Below the pieces are notes generated by a model. That model was given only the letters and a program-made list of their open reading frames with translations, did no database searches and was not told the origin of the DNA. A stretch of 64,000 bases of DNA from Methylophilales bacterium. Lineage in GTDB: Bacteria; Pseudomonadota; Gammaproteobacteria; Burkholderiales; Methylophilaceae. Location: contig CP081940.1 in NCBI GenBank assembly GCA_019823025.1, forward strand, positions 1,054,001-1,118,000, in the 5' to 3' direction. Shown here one piece after another: positions 9,121 to 17,996 of this stretch (within the stretch, counting starts at the first letter, position 1; every line of letters starts with the position of its first letter). Made by a program: the position numbers and the translations under genes.

Positions 9121-10341
9121 ATGAAAATTTATTTAGTTGGAGGTGCATTAAGAGATAAATTTTTAAATATTCCAATCAAAGATAAAGATTATGTGGTTGT
9201 TGGAAGCACTCCTGAAGAAATGGAAAAAAAAGGGTTTAAGCCAATCGGTAAAGATTTTCCTGTTTTTATTCATCCTGATACAAAAGATGAATATGCGCTC
9301 GCAAGAACGGAGAAGAAAATTGGTGTTGGTTATCATGGATTTAAGTTTTATGCGTCACCAAAGGTAAAACTTGATGAGGACTTAAAAAGAAGAGATTTGA
9401 CAATAAATGCAATTGCTCAGGATGAGGATGGAAATATTTATGATCCATATAACGGGCAAATTGATATTGAAAAAAGAATTCTACGGCATGTAAGTGATGC
9501 ATTTATAGAAGACCCTCTTAGGGTTTTAAGGGTCGCTAGGTTTTCTACGTTAGATGAAAAATTTGTAATTCATAAGGATACACTTAACCTACTTAAAAAA
9601 ATGATTTTGAATGAAGAGTTGAAATCATTAGCAATCGAGAGAGTGGTAGTAGAAATAAAAAAAGGTCTAGAAGGAAAAAAACCAAGCCAGATGTTTCGCT
9701 GTCTGTGCGAATGTGGCGCATTAAATCAAATTCTTCCAGGTATAAATCCCAATAAAAAAACAAATTCAGATTATGTTGAACTCGGCCTATTGATTGAAAA
9801 AAATATTGTAAATATCACTCTTGATAATAAGTTTTTATTGATATTACTTATTCCATTTTTCTCTAAAAATTTCTCAACAAATAAAATTAACTATTCAGAA
9901 AATCAAGAAAAAAATTTATTAGAACATTTAGGGCTTTCGAAATCACAGAAGAAATTATATGAAAGTTTAAAATCTGAAAAAGAAAATATTGATAATTTTT
10001 ATAGCTTACCACCTAAATATAAGCTTGATTGTTTGAATCGCTTAGATTTTTTTAGAAGACCTGAAATTACCTTTGCCATTTTAAAAATGTTGATAATTCT
10101 AAATACGATAAAAAACAAATCACTTCAGTCTGATTTATCAAGCAACGATGACTTAAAACAACAAGACAATTTTGTAAAAAAACAATCAATATTATTAAAA
10201 AAAATGACAGATTTGTTAAATACAATCATTGACCTATCAGCTAAGAAAAAGCAATTATTCGACTCAACTATGGATGGTGATCAGATAAAAATGCAGATTT
10301 ACAATGAAAGGCTAATGATATTAGAAAGATTAGAAAGTTAA
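9121..10341 (+). CDS. cca: CCA tRNA nucleotidyltransferase with decayed HD domain
   Basis: Adds or repairs the 3'-terminal CCA of tRNAs. 406 aa. The class II head is intact: VGGALRD (about residues 6-12), catalytic carboxylates in DKDYVV (about 21-26), RRDLTINAIA and the neck motif EDPLRVLRVARF. The C-terminal half keeps the length and some landmarks of the multifunctional bacterial Cca (RRPEIT, a final DGDQIK-NERL segment). However, the HPEVDTGVH and HD residues of the phosphohydrolase domain are absent. The enzyme should still make CCA but probably lacks phosphodiesterase and phosphatase activity. The 3' end overlaps the convergent HAD gene by 12 bases. Confidence 0.93.
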   Translation: MKIYLVGGALRDKFLNIPIKDKDYVVVGSTPEEMEKKGFKPIGKDFPVFIHPDTKDEYALARTEKKIGVGYHGFKFYASPKVKLDEDLKRRDLTINAIAQDEDGNIYDPYNGQIDIEKRILRHVSDAFIEDPLRVLRVARFSTLDEKFVIHKDTLNLLKKMILNEELKSLAIERVVVEIKKGLEGKKPSQMFRCLCECGALNQILPGINPNKKTNSDYVELGLLIEKNIVNITLDNKFLLILLIPFFSKNFSTNKINYSENQEKNLLEHLGLSKSQKKLYESLKSEKENIDNFYSLPPKYKLDCLNRLDFFRRPEITFAILKMLIILNTIKNKSLQSDLSSNDDLKQQDNFVKKQSILLKKMTDLLNTIIDLSAKKKQLFDSTMDGDQIKMQIYNERLMILERLES

Positions 10342-10947
10342 TAAATCGCTAATTTTTTCTATTTTCCTATCAATGAATGAATGATGACTTATCTCATTAG
10401 TAATCCAAATCGTTGAAAGCCCAAAGTTTTTTGCTGTTTTGAGGTTTTCTTTTATATCATCAATAAAAACACCCTCCTTTATATTATATTTTTTTAAAAA
10501 ATTCGCCATGCTCTCCTGATTAGGTTTAGGCGTAAAATCTGAATCTTCAATAGTAAATACCACATCGAACATTTCATAAATATTTGAAATTTTAAGTATT
10601 CTATCTGTGTAACTCTTAGGTGCATTTGTATATATAATTTTTCTGCCCTTAATGTTCGATATTGTTTCCTTTAAGTTAACTTCTGGCACGACAAGATCAT
10701 TGAAATTTTTTAAGTCATGAGTAGTCGACAAAAAATCGATCGGATCAATATTGTGATGTTTTATTAGCCCCTTAAGTGTGGCGCCATATGTATCCCAATA
10801 ACTTTGTCTTAATTTGTTTGCATCCTCAACACTTATATCTAAGTAAGAAGATATGTATTCATTCATCCTTGTGTTTACAAGGGGAAAAATCTTTGATTCA
10901 GCATCATGAAGGGTGTTATCAAGATCGAAAATCCAAGTAGTTGCCAT
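10330..10947 (-). CDS. HAD-family pyrimidine 5'-nucleotidase-like hydrolase
   Basis: 205 aa HAD hydrolase. Motif I FDLDNTL lies at about residues 7-13, motif II YTNAPKS near 105, motif III lysine in TPKPN near 140 and motif IV FIDDIKENL near 160. The spacing and the WIFDLDNTLH start fit the pyrimidine 5'-nucleotidase (SDT1/PynA-like) subgroup. Substrate assignment is by family resemblance only. The ATG abuts the argB stop with no gap, so it is the last gene of an argA-argB-HAD minus-strand unit. Confidence 0.87.
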   Translation of the reverse strand: MATTWIFDLDNTLHDAESKIFPLVNTRMNEYISSYLDISVEDANKLRQSYWDTYGATLKGLIKHHNIDPIDFLSTTHDLKNFNDLVVPEVNLKETISNIKGRKIIYTNAPKSYTDRILKISNIYEMFDVVFTIEDSDFTPKPNQESMANFLKKYNIKEGVFIDDIKENLKTAKNFGLSTIWITNEISHHSFIDRKIEKISDLLTF

Positions 10948-11820
10948 CTAATGTGAGGTAATTAGTGTGCCCACACCTTGATCAGTTAAAATTTCAAGAA
11001 GTAAGGCATGCTCAACTCTCCCATCAATAATATGCACACTGTTCACATTGCTTTTGGCAGCATGTATGGCAGATTGAATTTTAGGAAGCATACCACCAGA
11101 TAGGGTGCCTGACTTGATAAGACCATCGACCTCAGAAGCTGCCAAACCCGTAATTAATTTTTTATTTTTATCTAGAACACCTTTTGTATTGGTCATAAGT
11201 ACTAATTTTTCACTGCTCATTACTTCAGCAATTTTTCCTGCAACCACATCAGCATTTATATTATAAATCTGATTATCAATTCCAAAACCAATGGGCGCAA
11301 TAACTGGAATTGATTTATTCGAAATAAATTCATTTATGAATTTTTTATCAATACTCTCTATATCTCCAACGTAACCTAAATCAACGTTATCTTTTTTCAA
11401 ATTATTATCGCCTGGTAATAATTTTTTAGACTTAATAAAACCGAGCGATTCTTTTTTTGAAAGGCTGGAAGCATCACCTCCAATTTTATTAATTAACTCT
11501 ACAATTTCTAAATTAATTGAGTTTAAAACATCGTAAACGACATCCATTGTTTCCTTATCTGTAACTCTCATGCCATTATGAAATTGACCTTTTTTACCAA
11601 TTAGATCTAAACTTTTATTAATCTGAGGACCGCCCCCATGGACAATAATAGGATGCATCCCAACCAATTTTAAAAGCACTACATCTTTAGCGAAGGAGTG
11701 TTTTAACTTATCATCAATCATGGCATTACCCCCATACTTAATCACCATAATTTTTTTGGTAAACTTTTTTATGTAAGGCAGGGCCTCACTTAGTATTTTT
11801 GCTTTTTCGTTGGGTGTCAT
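10948..11820 (-). CDS. argB: Acetylglutamate kinase
   Basis: Second step of arginine synthesis: phosphorylates N-acetylglutamate with ATP. 290 aa amino-acid-kinase fold. The substrate and nucleotide motifs IKYGGNAM (about residues 27-34), VHGGGPQIN (about 60-68) and FHNGMRVTD are clear. The C-terminal SGGMLPK and [16 protein letters not shown] are the segments found in the long, arginine-sensitive ArgB class; feedback inhibition is therefore likely but not proven. It follows argA by about 40 bases on the same strand. Confidence 0.96.
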   Translation of the reverse strand: MTPNEKAKILSEALPYIKKFTKKIMVIKYGGNAMIDDKLKHSFAKDVVLLKLVGMHPIIVHGGGPQINKSLDLIGKKGQFHNGMRVTDKETMDVVYDVLNSINLEIVELINKIGGDASSLSKKESLGFIKSKKLLPGDNNLKKDNVDLGYVGDIESIDKKFINEFISNKSIPVIAPIGFGIDNQIYNINADVVAGKIAEVMSSEKLVLMTNTKGVLDKNKKLITGLAASEVDGLIKSGTLSGGMLPKIQSAIHAAKSNVNSVHIIDGRVEHALLLEILTDQGVGTLITSH

Positions 11821-11859
11821 TTGAAATTCTTAATTAATTTATTTTGTTTAGTCATTATT

Positions 11860-13401
11860 TTATAGCTTTTTAGTTAAGTATTTAGAATTTCGTTCAGATT
11901 GATAAGATTTCTTTTTTAATGTCGGCATTAATTCTTTTGATTTCTCTTTAAATCCTTTTTCAGCAAACCAATGCTCTGATTGAGTTGTAAGAATAAAAAT
12001 TTCATCATATTTAAGTTTTTTGGCTTCCTGCTCACAAAATTTTAGGAGTTTTTCACCAAAGCCCAGTTTTTGATATTTTGGTTCAATAGAGAAGCTGGCT
12101 AGCTCTAATGAATCTTTAAAGGAATTGAGAGAAACACAGCCAACAAATTTTTTATCATGCTCAAGAACATAAAACTGATTAATCATTTCTTTAATTTGAG
12201 TTAAATCTCTCTCAATGAGAATTTTTCTTTTCTCAAGCGGAAATAAGAGTCTGTAAATATCTTTTATGTCACCTTCTGTTGCCTTTCTAAAGTTCTCTAA
12301 GGCAAATTCTGTCAAAATAGTGCCTGAACCTTTCTCAGTAAAAAGTTCTTCAATTAACGACCCATCAATATGTCTGTTGATTAAGTGGACTTTTTTTATT
12401 TTATTTTTGATAGCAAACACACTACTTTTTAGAATATTGAAATCATCATAGGATAAATTCTGTGCGCTTTCTGGTGAAGGCTTCTCCTCGATATGAGAAA
12501 TTAATTTGTTAGCCTTCTCTGAAGTTAGTTCAGTAATGAGATCCCCTCTTTCGTTTTGAATGCCACTGCCATCGACATAATAAATTAGCTTATCCGCATC
12601 AATAGCAGCCGCTATATTTGCAGCAGTCTGCTCATAAGGAAGGTTAAAGATCTGCCCAATGGATGAATAGCCTATAGGCGAGACTATGACAATTTCATGA
12701 TGATTTAATTTATTCTTTATGGCTTCCACGTCGACTCTTCTTACTCTTCCAGTTGCTTCCATATCAATACCATCAACAACACCTACTGGCATCGCTGTCA
12801 GAAAGTTACCACTTGAAAGATGCATTCCCTCCGACGCAGATTTAATGGTTGATAATATCGCTTCGATTTTAATTCGTATCGCACCATTTACCTCGACAAC
12901 ATGCTTAAGTGCAGCATTACTTGTAACGCGCATATTTTGTACCAACTTAATAGGGATCTTATTTCTTATTAATATGCTCTCAACCTGTGGTCTTGCTCCA
13001 TAAACTAAAATGACCTTTATATTTAGAGAATGTAAAAGATTAATGTCTTGAGCAATTTTTTCAAATTGACCCTCATCAAAAATATATCCACTTATCGCAA
13101 TTACAAAGGTATTTTGATTAAATTGATTAATATATTTTGCGGATAACCTAAAATTTTGTACGAAAGAACTTTGGGTTGAAATACTTGAAGCGCTAGCATG
13201 TGATTGATGGAAAAAATATTGAGGAGAAACCTTAAAAATCTCAACTAATTGATTTATAAGATTTGTTGATACCTTCAACGCGCCGGTCTCTATTCTTGAT
13301 AGATTACTTACGCTGATATTTAGTTTGTTGGCTAACGCATTTAATGTTAATCCTCTTTCCTTGCGTTTTTGCCTTATGATGATACCGGAATTATTTTGCA
13401 T
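11860..13401 (-). CDS. argA: N-acetylglutamate synthase with N-terminal XRE helix-turn-helix domain
   Basis: First step of arginine synthesis, acetyl-CoA plus glutamate to N-acetylglutamate. The frame opens at a TTG (13410), but the ATG at 13401 is the likelier start, giving 513 aa against about 440 for E. coli ArgA. Residues 6-61 form an XRE/Cro-type HTH (RQKRKERGLTLNALA, ISVSNLSRIETG). A linker rich in Ser, His and Gln (65-78) follows. Then comes full ArgA: the amino-acid-kinase-like domain from FVQNFRLSAKYIN, with VYGARPQVE, RVTSNAALK and GRVRRVDVEAI, and a C-terminal GNAT domain from about 375 (KLGFGEKLL, TTQSEHWFAEKGF). No ATG, GTG or TTG occurs in frame between HTH and catalytic part, so this is one polypeptide. 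DNA binding, perhaps autoregulation, is inference. Confidence 0.93.
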   Translation of the reverse strand: MQNNSGIIIRQKRKERGLTLNALANKLNISVSNLSRIETGALKVSTNLINQLVEIFKVSPQYFFHQSHASASSISTQSSFVQNFRLSAKYINQFNQNTFVIAISGYIFDEGQFEKIAQDINLLHSLNIKVILVYGARPQVESILIRNKIPIKLVQNMRVTSNAALKHVVEVNGAIRIKIEAILSTIKSASEGMHLSSGNFLTAMPVGVVDGIDMEATGRVRRVDVEAIKNKLNHHEIVIVSPIGYSSIGQIFNLPYEQTAANIAAAIDADKLIYYVDGSGIQNERGDLITELTSEKANKLISHIEEKPSPESAQNLSYDDFNILKSSVFAIKNKIKKVHLINRHIDGSLIEELFTEKGSGTILTEFALENFRKATEGDIKDIYRLLFPLEKRKILIERDLTQIKEMINQFYVLEHDKKFVGCVSLNSFKDSLELASFSIEPKYQKLGFGEKLLKFCEQEAKKLKYDEIFILTTQSEHWFAEKGFKEKSKELMPTLKKKSYQSERNSKYLTKKL

Positions 13402-13432
13402 TTTTTGCAAATAAATTTATTAATACTCGCAT

Positions 13433-13438
13433 ATTATA
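13433..13438 (-). promoter_or_regulatory. Probable -10 box of the argA-argB-HAD operon
   Basis: TATAAT on the minus strand. A weak -35 candidate, TTGCAT, lies 19 bases upstream inside the end of rsmE. Transcription would start near 13426 and leave a leader of about 25 bases without a clear Shine-Dalgarno sequence. A perfect 12-base AT palindrome (13410-13421) sits between this box and the argA ATG. The -10 match is exact, but in AT-rich DNA such hexamers are common. Confidence 0.45.
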
Positions 13439-13455
13439 CCAAAAAAATCTAATAA

Positions 13456-14190
13456 TTATGCAAAATCACCAAATTTATATTGTAATATTGCAATTATTGC
13501 TAAAGGAGCTGTTTCTGTTCTCAAGATTCTTGTGCCTAATTGAATATTGATACAATTTTGCTTTTTAAGAAGTAACACTTCATCTTGACTGAAGCCACCT
13601 TCAGGGCCAATAAAAATATTAATATCGCCAGAATATTCATTTGGGAGATTACTTGATTCTTCTGAGTTATCAGGGTGAAGCAATAAATTAAGTGAATTTG
13701 TTGTTTTGATACCTCCTGCAATCTGATCAAACTCAATAGGAGATTTGATGGTGGGTATTTTTGACCTACCTGATTGTTCACAGGCTGATATTGAGACTTG
13801 CCTCCAATGGATTAACCTTTTCTTTGCTCTATCTAAGCTAAGTTTGATAGTACTTCTTGATGTGAAAATAGGTTGAATACTACTTACACCTAATTCTGTT
13901 GCCTTTTGAATAACCATATCCATTTTTTCATTTGAGGATATTGATTGAAATAAATTAATATTTATAGGTGATTCATTATTGTTTTTTTCTTTAGATAAAA
14001 TTTCAATATTGATAGTTTTTTTATTAATATCATTCACCCGACCTTTATAATCAAAACCATCACCATTAAATAAGATGAGAAAATCATCAACTTTAACTCG
14101 CATTACACGGATAGCATGGTGGCTCGCGAATTCATCAAGAATAATAATCTGATTTAAATCAAGAGGATTTGAATGGTAAAATCTATACAT
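13456..14190 (-). CDS. rsmE: 16S rRNA m3U1498 methyltransferase
   Basis: Methylates N3 of U1498 in 16S rRNA using S-adenosylmethionine. 244 aa, the family length. N-terminal PUA-like domain (MYRFYHS, HHAIRVMRV), then a SPOUT knot domain. Diagnostic C-terminal motifs are FIGPEGGFSQDE (about residues 193-204) and LGTRILRTETAPLA (about 219-232), which bind SAM. ACEQSGR near 136 is also conserved. It is transcribed divergently from the redoxin gene at 14224 and lies just upstream of argA on the same strand. Confidence 0.95.
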   Translation of the reverse strand: MYRFYHSNPLDLNQIIILDEFASHHAIRVMRVKVDDFLILFNGDGFDYKGRVNDINKKTINIEILSKEKNNNESPININLFQSISSNEKMDMVIQKATELGVSSIQPIFTSRSTIKLSLDRAKKRLIHWRQVSISACEQSGRSKIPTIKSPIEFDQIAGGIKTTNSLNLLLHPDNSEESSNLPNEYSGDINIFIGPEGGFSQDEVLLLKKQNCINIQLGTRILRTETAPLAIIAILQYKFGDFA

Positions 14191-14223
14191 ATATTTCTAT
14201 ATCATACATAACGGAGAAGAGTT

Positions 14224-14787
14224 TTGGTTAGCCTAACAACACCAATTTGTGATTTTGGATGGAGTGCAAAAGATTTTCAATTGCCGGGGGTTGATAATAA
14301 ACATTGGAATATAGAAAGCATTAAAGGTGTGAATGGGTTGGTAGTAATGTTCATTTGCAATCATTGCCCCTATGTAAAAGCAATTATGTCTCGGCTTGTG
14401 AGGGATGTTAATGGGTTAAAAAATTTTGGTATTAATACAATTGCAATTTCTAGCAATGATGTCGTTAATTACCCAGAAGATTCGTTCGAGAACATGAAAT
14501 TATTGGCTGAAGAAAATGATTTTGAATTTCCTTATGCATTTGATGAAACACAAGAAATAGCAAAAGCATATGATGCTATTTGCACGCCTGATTTTTTTGG
14601 TTTTAATTCAAAATTAGAGTTGCAATATCGAGGACGATTTGATTCCACCGGTAGAGGAGAGGCACAACCAAATAATAAAAGAGAATTATTTGAGGCAATG
14701 AAGTTGGTCGCTGAGACACAAAAGGGACCAGAAATACAACACGCAAGTATTGGTTGTTCAATTAAATGGAAAGAGAAGCATATTTAA
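14224..14787 (+). CDS. Thioredoxin-fold redoxin (AhpC/TSA-like) protein
   Basis: 187 aa thioredoxin-fold protein with a CxxC active site in ICNHCPYVKA (C45, C48). This is the arrangement of the thioredoxin-like/redoxin family with a CNHCPYV motif, usually annotated as thioredoxin family or AhpC/TSA protein. FAYDETQEIAKAY-like and CTPDFFGF segments carry the conserved cis-proline region. No signal peptide, so cytoplasmic. The TTG start is chosen because a strong GGAG lies seven bases upstream (14213-14216). The partner is unknown; a thiol-disulfide role is inferred from the fold. Confidence 0.85.
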   Translation: MVSLTTPICDFGWSAKDFQLPGVDNKHWNIESIKGVNGLVVMFICNHCPYVKAIMSRLVRDVNGLKNFGINTIAISSNDVVNYPEDSFENMKLLAEENDFEFPYAFDETQEIAKAYDAICTPDFFGFNSKLELQYRGRFDSTGRGEAQPNNKRELFEAMKLVAETQKGPEIQHASIGCSIKWKEKHI

Positions 14788-14866
14788 CGCATAGATAACT
14801 TGATTGTGGCCTTAGTTTAGTTAATAATTTAGTGTTAAACGGTATCAAAAATATAAAATCAAAAAA

Positions 14867-14889
14867 TGCATTAGTTAAATAACAATGCA
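14867..14889 (+). other. Possible 5' leader hairpin before transketolase
   Basis: TGCATT (14867-14872) pairs with AATGCA (14884-14889); GTT/AAC extend the stem past one bulged A, leaving a four-base loop. It lies 24 bases before the tkt ATG, just upstream of the GGGAGGA ribosome-binding site (14904-14910). The stem is AT-rich and weak and has no U-tract, so it is not a terminator. Confidence 0.25.
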
Positions 14890-14913
14890 ATCAATTTAAT
14901 TTTGGGAGGAAGT

Positions 14914-16902
14914 ATGGCAACGAGACAAGATTTAGCTAACGCTATTCGCGCTTTATCAATGGACGCGGTTCAAAAGGCAAGCTCAGGACATCCTGGCGCG
15001 CCAATGGGGATGGCAGAAATAGGAGAGGTTTTGTGGAATCATCATCTCAGTCATAACCCTAACAACCCAGATTGGGCAAACCGTGATCGCTTTATTTTAT
15101 CTAACGGCCATGGCTCAATGTTGATTTATTCACTTCTTCATTTAACAGGCTATGACCTTCCGATGAAGGATATTGAAAATTTTAGACAGCTTCACTCAGC
15201 TTGTGCAGGTCACCCTGAATATGGCTATGCACCTGGCGTTGAGACGACAACTGGCCCATTAGGGCAAGGTATCAGTAATGCGGTTGGTTTTGCAATGGCT
15301 GAAAAACTGATGGCGAATCAGTTTAACAAGCCGGGTCACGAAATTGTAGATCATCATACTTATGCATTCCTAGGTGATGGTTGTTTAATGGAAGGTGTAT
15401 CTCACGAAACATGCGCGCTTGCAGGAACGTGGGGTCTTGGAAAGCTAATTGCTTTTTGGGATGACAACGGAATTTCAATTGATGGTCATATAGAAGGTTG
15501 GTATACAGATGATACAGCCGGACGCTTTGAGTCATATGGATGGCATGCTATCAGAGATGTGGATGGTCATGATCCAGAAGCCATTGATAAGGCAATCCAA
15601 GAAGCAAAAAAAGTAACGGATAAACCAACGCTTATTTGTTGTAAAACAATTATTGGTAAAGGTTCACCGAATAAATCTGGTTCTCATGACTGTCACGGTG
15701 CCGCTTTGGGTGATGATGAAGTTGCCCTAGTTCGAAAAGAAATCGGTTGGGAACACGCACCCTTCGTAATCCCACAAGATGTATACGATGGATGGAACCA
15801 AAAAGATAAAGGCGATGCCCGTGAACAAGAATGGAACGCTAAGTTTAATGCGTACGCAAAAGAGTTCCCAGAAATGGCAGCTGAATTCAAACGAAGAATG
15901 TCTAATGAGCTTCCAGCTGATTGGGAGAAACAATCAAACGCCCTAATTAATGAGGCAAACAAAGCAGCCGAGAAAGTGGCGACAAGAAAAGCATCACAAA
16001 ATGTCATCACAGCGCTTGCACCAATTTTACCTGAGTTTGTTGGCGGCTCTGCCGATCTAACAGGTTCTAATTTAACAAGCTGCCCAAGTTTTGAGCATGT
16101 AAATGGTAAAAAACCAGGTAATTATATTTCATACGGTGTCAGAGAGTTTGGTATGGCTGCAATCATGAATGGGATAGCATTACATGGTGGCCTTCTGCCT
16201 TTCGGTGGAACCTTCCATATGTTCACTGACTATATGAGAAACGGCATGAGAATGTCAGCGCTCATGAAGCAGCGTGTCGTTTATGTTCTAACGCATGACT
16301 CTATTGGCCAAGGTGAAGACGGACCAACACACCAACCAATCGAGACAACTTCTGGACTGAGATTTATTCCAAGAATGGAAGTTTGGCGTCCTTGTGATGC
16401 AACAGAAACTGCGACTGCTTGGGTTGCGGCTGTTGAAAATGGTGAAAACCCAACCAGTTTAGTATTGAGTAGACAGGGAATGGGTTTCCATTCAAGAACG
16501 CCTGAGCAAATCGCCAATATTAAAAAAGGTGGCTATGTACTTTCTGATTGTGACGGTGATGCTCAAGTCATTATTATCGCAACAGGATCAGAAGTTGATT
16601 TAGCAGTAGGCGCTCAAGCAAGCTTAAAAGAAGAGGGTATTCATGCAAGAGTCGTATCAATGGCTTGTACTCAAGCTTTTGATAGACAAGATCAAGCATA
16701 TAAAGATAGCGTGTTAACACCAGGTGTAAAAAGAATTTCAGTTGAAGCAGGTGTGACAGACTATTGGAGAAAGTATGTCGGTCTTGATGGTGCCTGTGTT
16801 GGTATAGACACTTATGGCGAATCAGCGCCAGGTAAAGTTGTATTCGAACACTTTGGTTTCACGGTGGATAATGTTGTTAAAACAGCAAAATCAGTTCTGT
16901 AA
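14914..16902 (+). CDS. tkt: Transketolase
   Basis: Thiamine-diphosphate enzyme that moves two-carbon units between sugar phosphates; in a ribulose-monophosphate methylotroph it would help regenerate the formaldehyde acceptor (inference). The ATG at 14914 is preferred over the in-frame upstream codon because GGGAGGA lies four bases before it; 662 aa. [18 protein letters not shown] and the ThDP motif GDGCLMEG mark the N-terminal domain. [26 protein letters not shown] and the C-terminal domain ([10 protein letters not shown]) follow. Codons look more GC-rich than the neighbours, consistent with high expression. A terminator follows directly. Confidence 0.97.
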   Translation: MATRQDLANAIRALSMDAVQKASSGHPGAPMGMAEIGEVLWNHHLSHNPNNPDWANRDRFILSNGHGSMLIYSLLHLTGYDLPMKDIENFRQLHSACAGHPEYGYAPGVETTTGPLGQGISNAVGFAMAEKLMANQFNKPGHEIVDHHTYAFLGDGCLMEGVSHETCALAGTWGLGKLIAFWDDNGISIDGHIEGWYTDDTAGRFESYGWHAIRDVDGHDPEAIDKAIQEAKKVTDKPTLICCKTIIGKGSPNKSGSHDCHGAALGDDEVALVRKEIGWEHAPFVIPQDVYDGWNQKDKGDAREQEWNAKFNAYAKEFPEMAAEFKRRMSNELPADWEKQSNALINEANKAAEKVATRKASQNVITALAPILPEFVGGSADLTGSNLTSCPSFEHVNGKKPGNYISYGVREFGMAAIMNGIALHGGLLPFGGTFHMFTDYMRNGMRMSALMKQRVVYVLTHDSIGQGEDGPTHQPIETTSGLRFIPRMEVWRPCDATETATAWVAAVENGENPTSLVLSRQGMGFHSRTPEQIANIKKGGYVLSDCDGDAQVIIIATGSEVDLAVGAQASLKEEGIHARVVSMACTQAFDRQDQAYKDSVLTPGVKRISVEAGVTDYWRKYVGLDGACVGIDTYGESAPGKVVFEHFGFTVDNVVKTAKSVL

Positions 16903-16917
16903 TTCAAATTAATATTT

Positions 16918-16951
16918 ATAAGGGTAGCTTTGCGGCTACCCTTATTTATTT
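16918..16951 (+). terminator. Rho-independent terminator after transketolase
   Basis: An 11-bp stem (16918-16928 with 16935-16945, core AGGGTAGC/GCTACCCT) and a six-base loop are followed by a T-rich tail (TTATTTTT). It lies between tkt and gap, so the two may be transcribed separately or partly attenuated, although they sit only 67 bases apart. Confidence 0.85.
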
Positions 16952-16969
16952 TTAGAATAGGGGAATGAT

Positions 16970-17986
16970 GTGTCAGTAAATGTAGCTATTTCTGGATTTG
17001 GAAGGATCGGCAGACTTGTTTTAAGAGCCATTTTTGAACACAACAGAAAAGATATTAATGTGGTTGCGGTTAATTGCAGCCGGGGTGATATTCAAAGTCA
17101 CGCCCATCTATTAAAGTACGATACGGCCCACGGTAAATTTGATGCTGAAATTCAGACGCAAGATGACTTCTTTGTTGTCAACGGGCATAAAATTAAGTAC
17201 CTCAACACCAGAGACCCAAAGATGCTTCCATGGAAAGATTTGGATGTCGATGTTGTATTGGAGTGTACGGGTGCTTTTAGAGGTAAAAAAACGAACGAGT
17301 TTCATATTGAGCAAGGGGCAAGAAAAGTTTTAATTTCTGCACCTGGAGAATCTGATATAGATGCCACAGTCGTTTACGGCGTGAATCATGAAATACTTAA
17401 ATCAAGCGATATATTTGTTTCCAATGCATCGTGTACGACAAACGGATTAGCGCCACTAGTAAAGGTTATTCAAGATGAACTCGGTATTAAATCTGGACTG
17501 ATGAATACGATTCATTCATACACTAATGATCAATCATTATTAGATAACATGCATAAAGACATTAGACGCGCCAGGGCAGCATCAGGCTCTATGATTCCAA
17601 CAAAAACAGGTGCAGCCTCAGCGGTCGGCTTGGTCATTCCGGAAGTGAAAGGTAAGCTAGATGGAATTGCAGTGCGTGTGCCCACCAACAATGTATCGTT
17701 AGTTGATCTCACCATAGTCACAGAAAAGCAAACCTCAAAAGATGCTGTGAATAAGATAATGAAAAAAGCCTCTGAAGATAATTTAAAGGGGATTTTAGTC
17801 TATAACGAAGAACCTCTAGTTTCGGTTGATTTTAACCACACACCCGCATCTTGTTATTTTGATTCAACGTTGACTAAAGTGAGCGCTGATGGAGATCTCG
17901 TTAAAGTCTTTGGTTGGTATGACAATGAGTGGGGTTTTAGTTGTCGGATGTTAGATACCGCTGTCGCAATGATGAATGCCAATTAA
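16970..17986 (+). CDS. gap: Type I glyceraldehyde-3-phosphate dehydrogenase, atypical coenzyme site
   Basis: Oxidises glyceraldehyde-3-phosphate to 1,3-bisphosphoglycerate. 338 aa. GTG start with AGGGGA six bases upstream. Rossmann motif [12 protein letters not shown], catalytic Cys155 in SNASCTTN and His182 in IHSYTND are intact, as are RRARAAS and WYDNEWGFS. Two departures are visible. The conserved Asp that normally follows VAxN and holds the adenosine ribose of NAD is Cys36, followed by Ser-Arg (VNCSRGD). The second cysteine of the usual CTTNC is glycine (G159). The first change hints at NADP or mixed coenzyme use, which is inference. pgk follows closely. Confidence 0.94.
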   Translation: MSVNVAISGFGRIGRLVLRAIFEHNRKDINVVAVNCSRGDIQSHAHLLKYDTAHGKFDAEIQTQDDFFVVNGHKIKYLNTRDPKMLPWKDLDVDVVLECTGAFRGKKTNEFHIEQGARKVLISAPGESDIDATVVYGVNHEILKSSDIFVSNASCTTNGLAPLVKVIQDELGIKSGLMNTIHSYTNDQSLLDNMHKDIRRARAASGSMIPTKTGAASAVGLVIPEVKGKLDGIAVRVPTNNVSLVDLTIVTEKQTSKDAVNKIMKKASEDNLKGILVYNEEPLVSVDFNHTPASCYFDSTLTKVSADGDLVKVFGWYDNEWGFSCRMLDTAVAMMNAN

Positions 17987-17996
17987 TTTTTCTAAA

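Noticed and set aside
13190..13401. HTH of argA as a separate small regulator gene
   Set aside because: There is no stop after the HTH and no start codon before the ArgA part; the frame is continuous.
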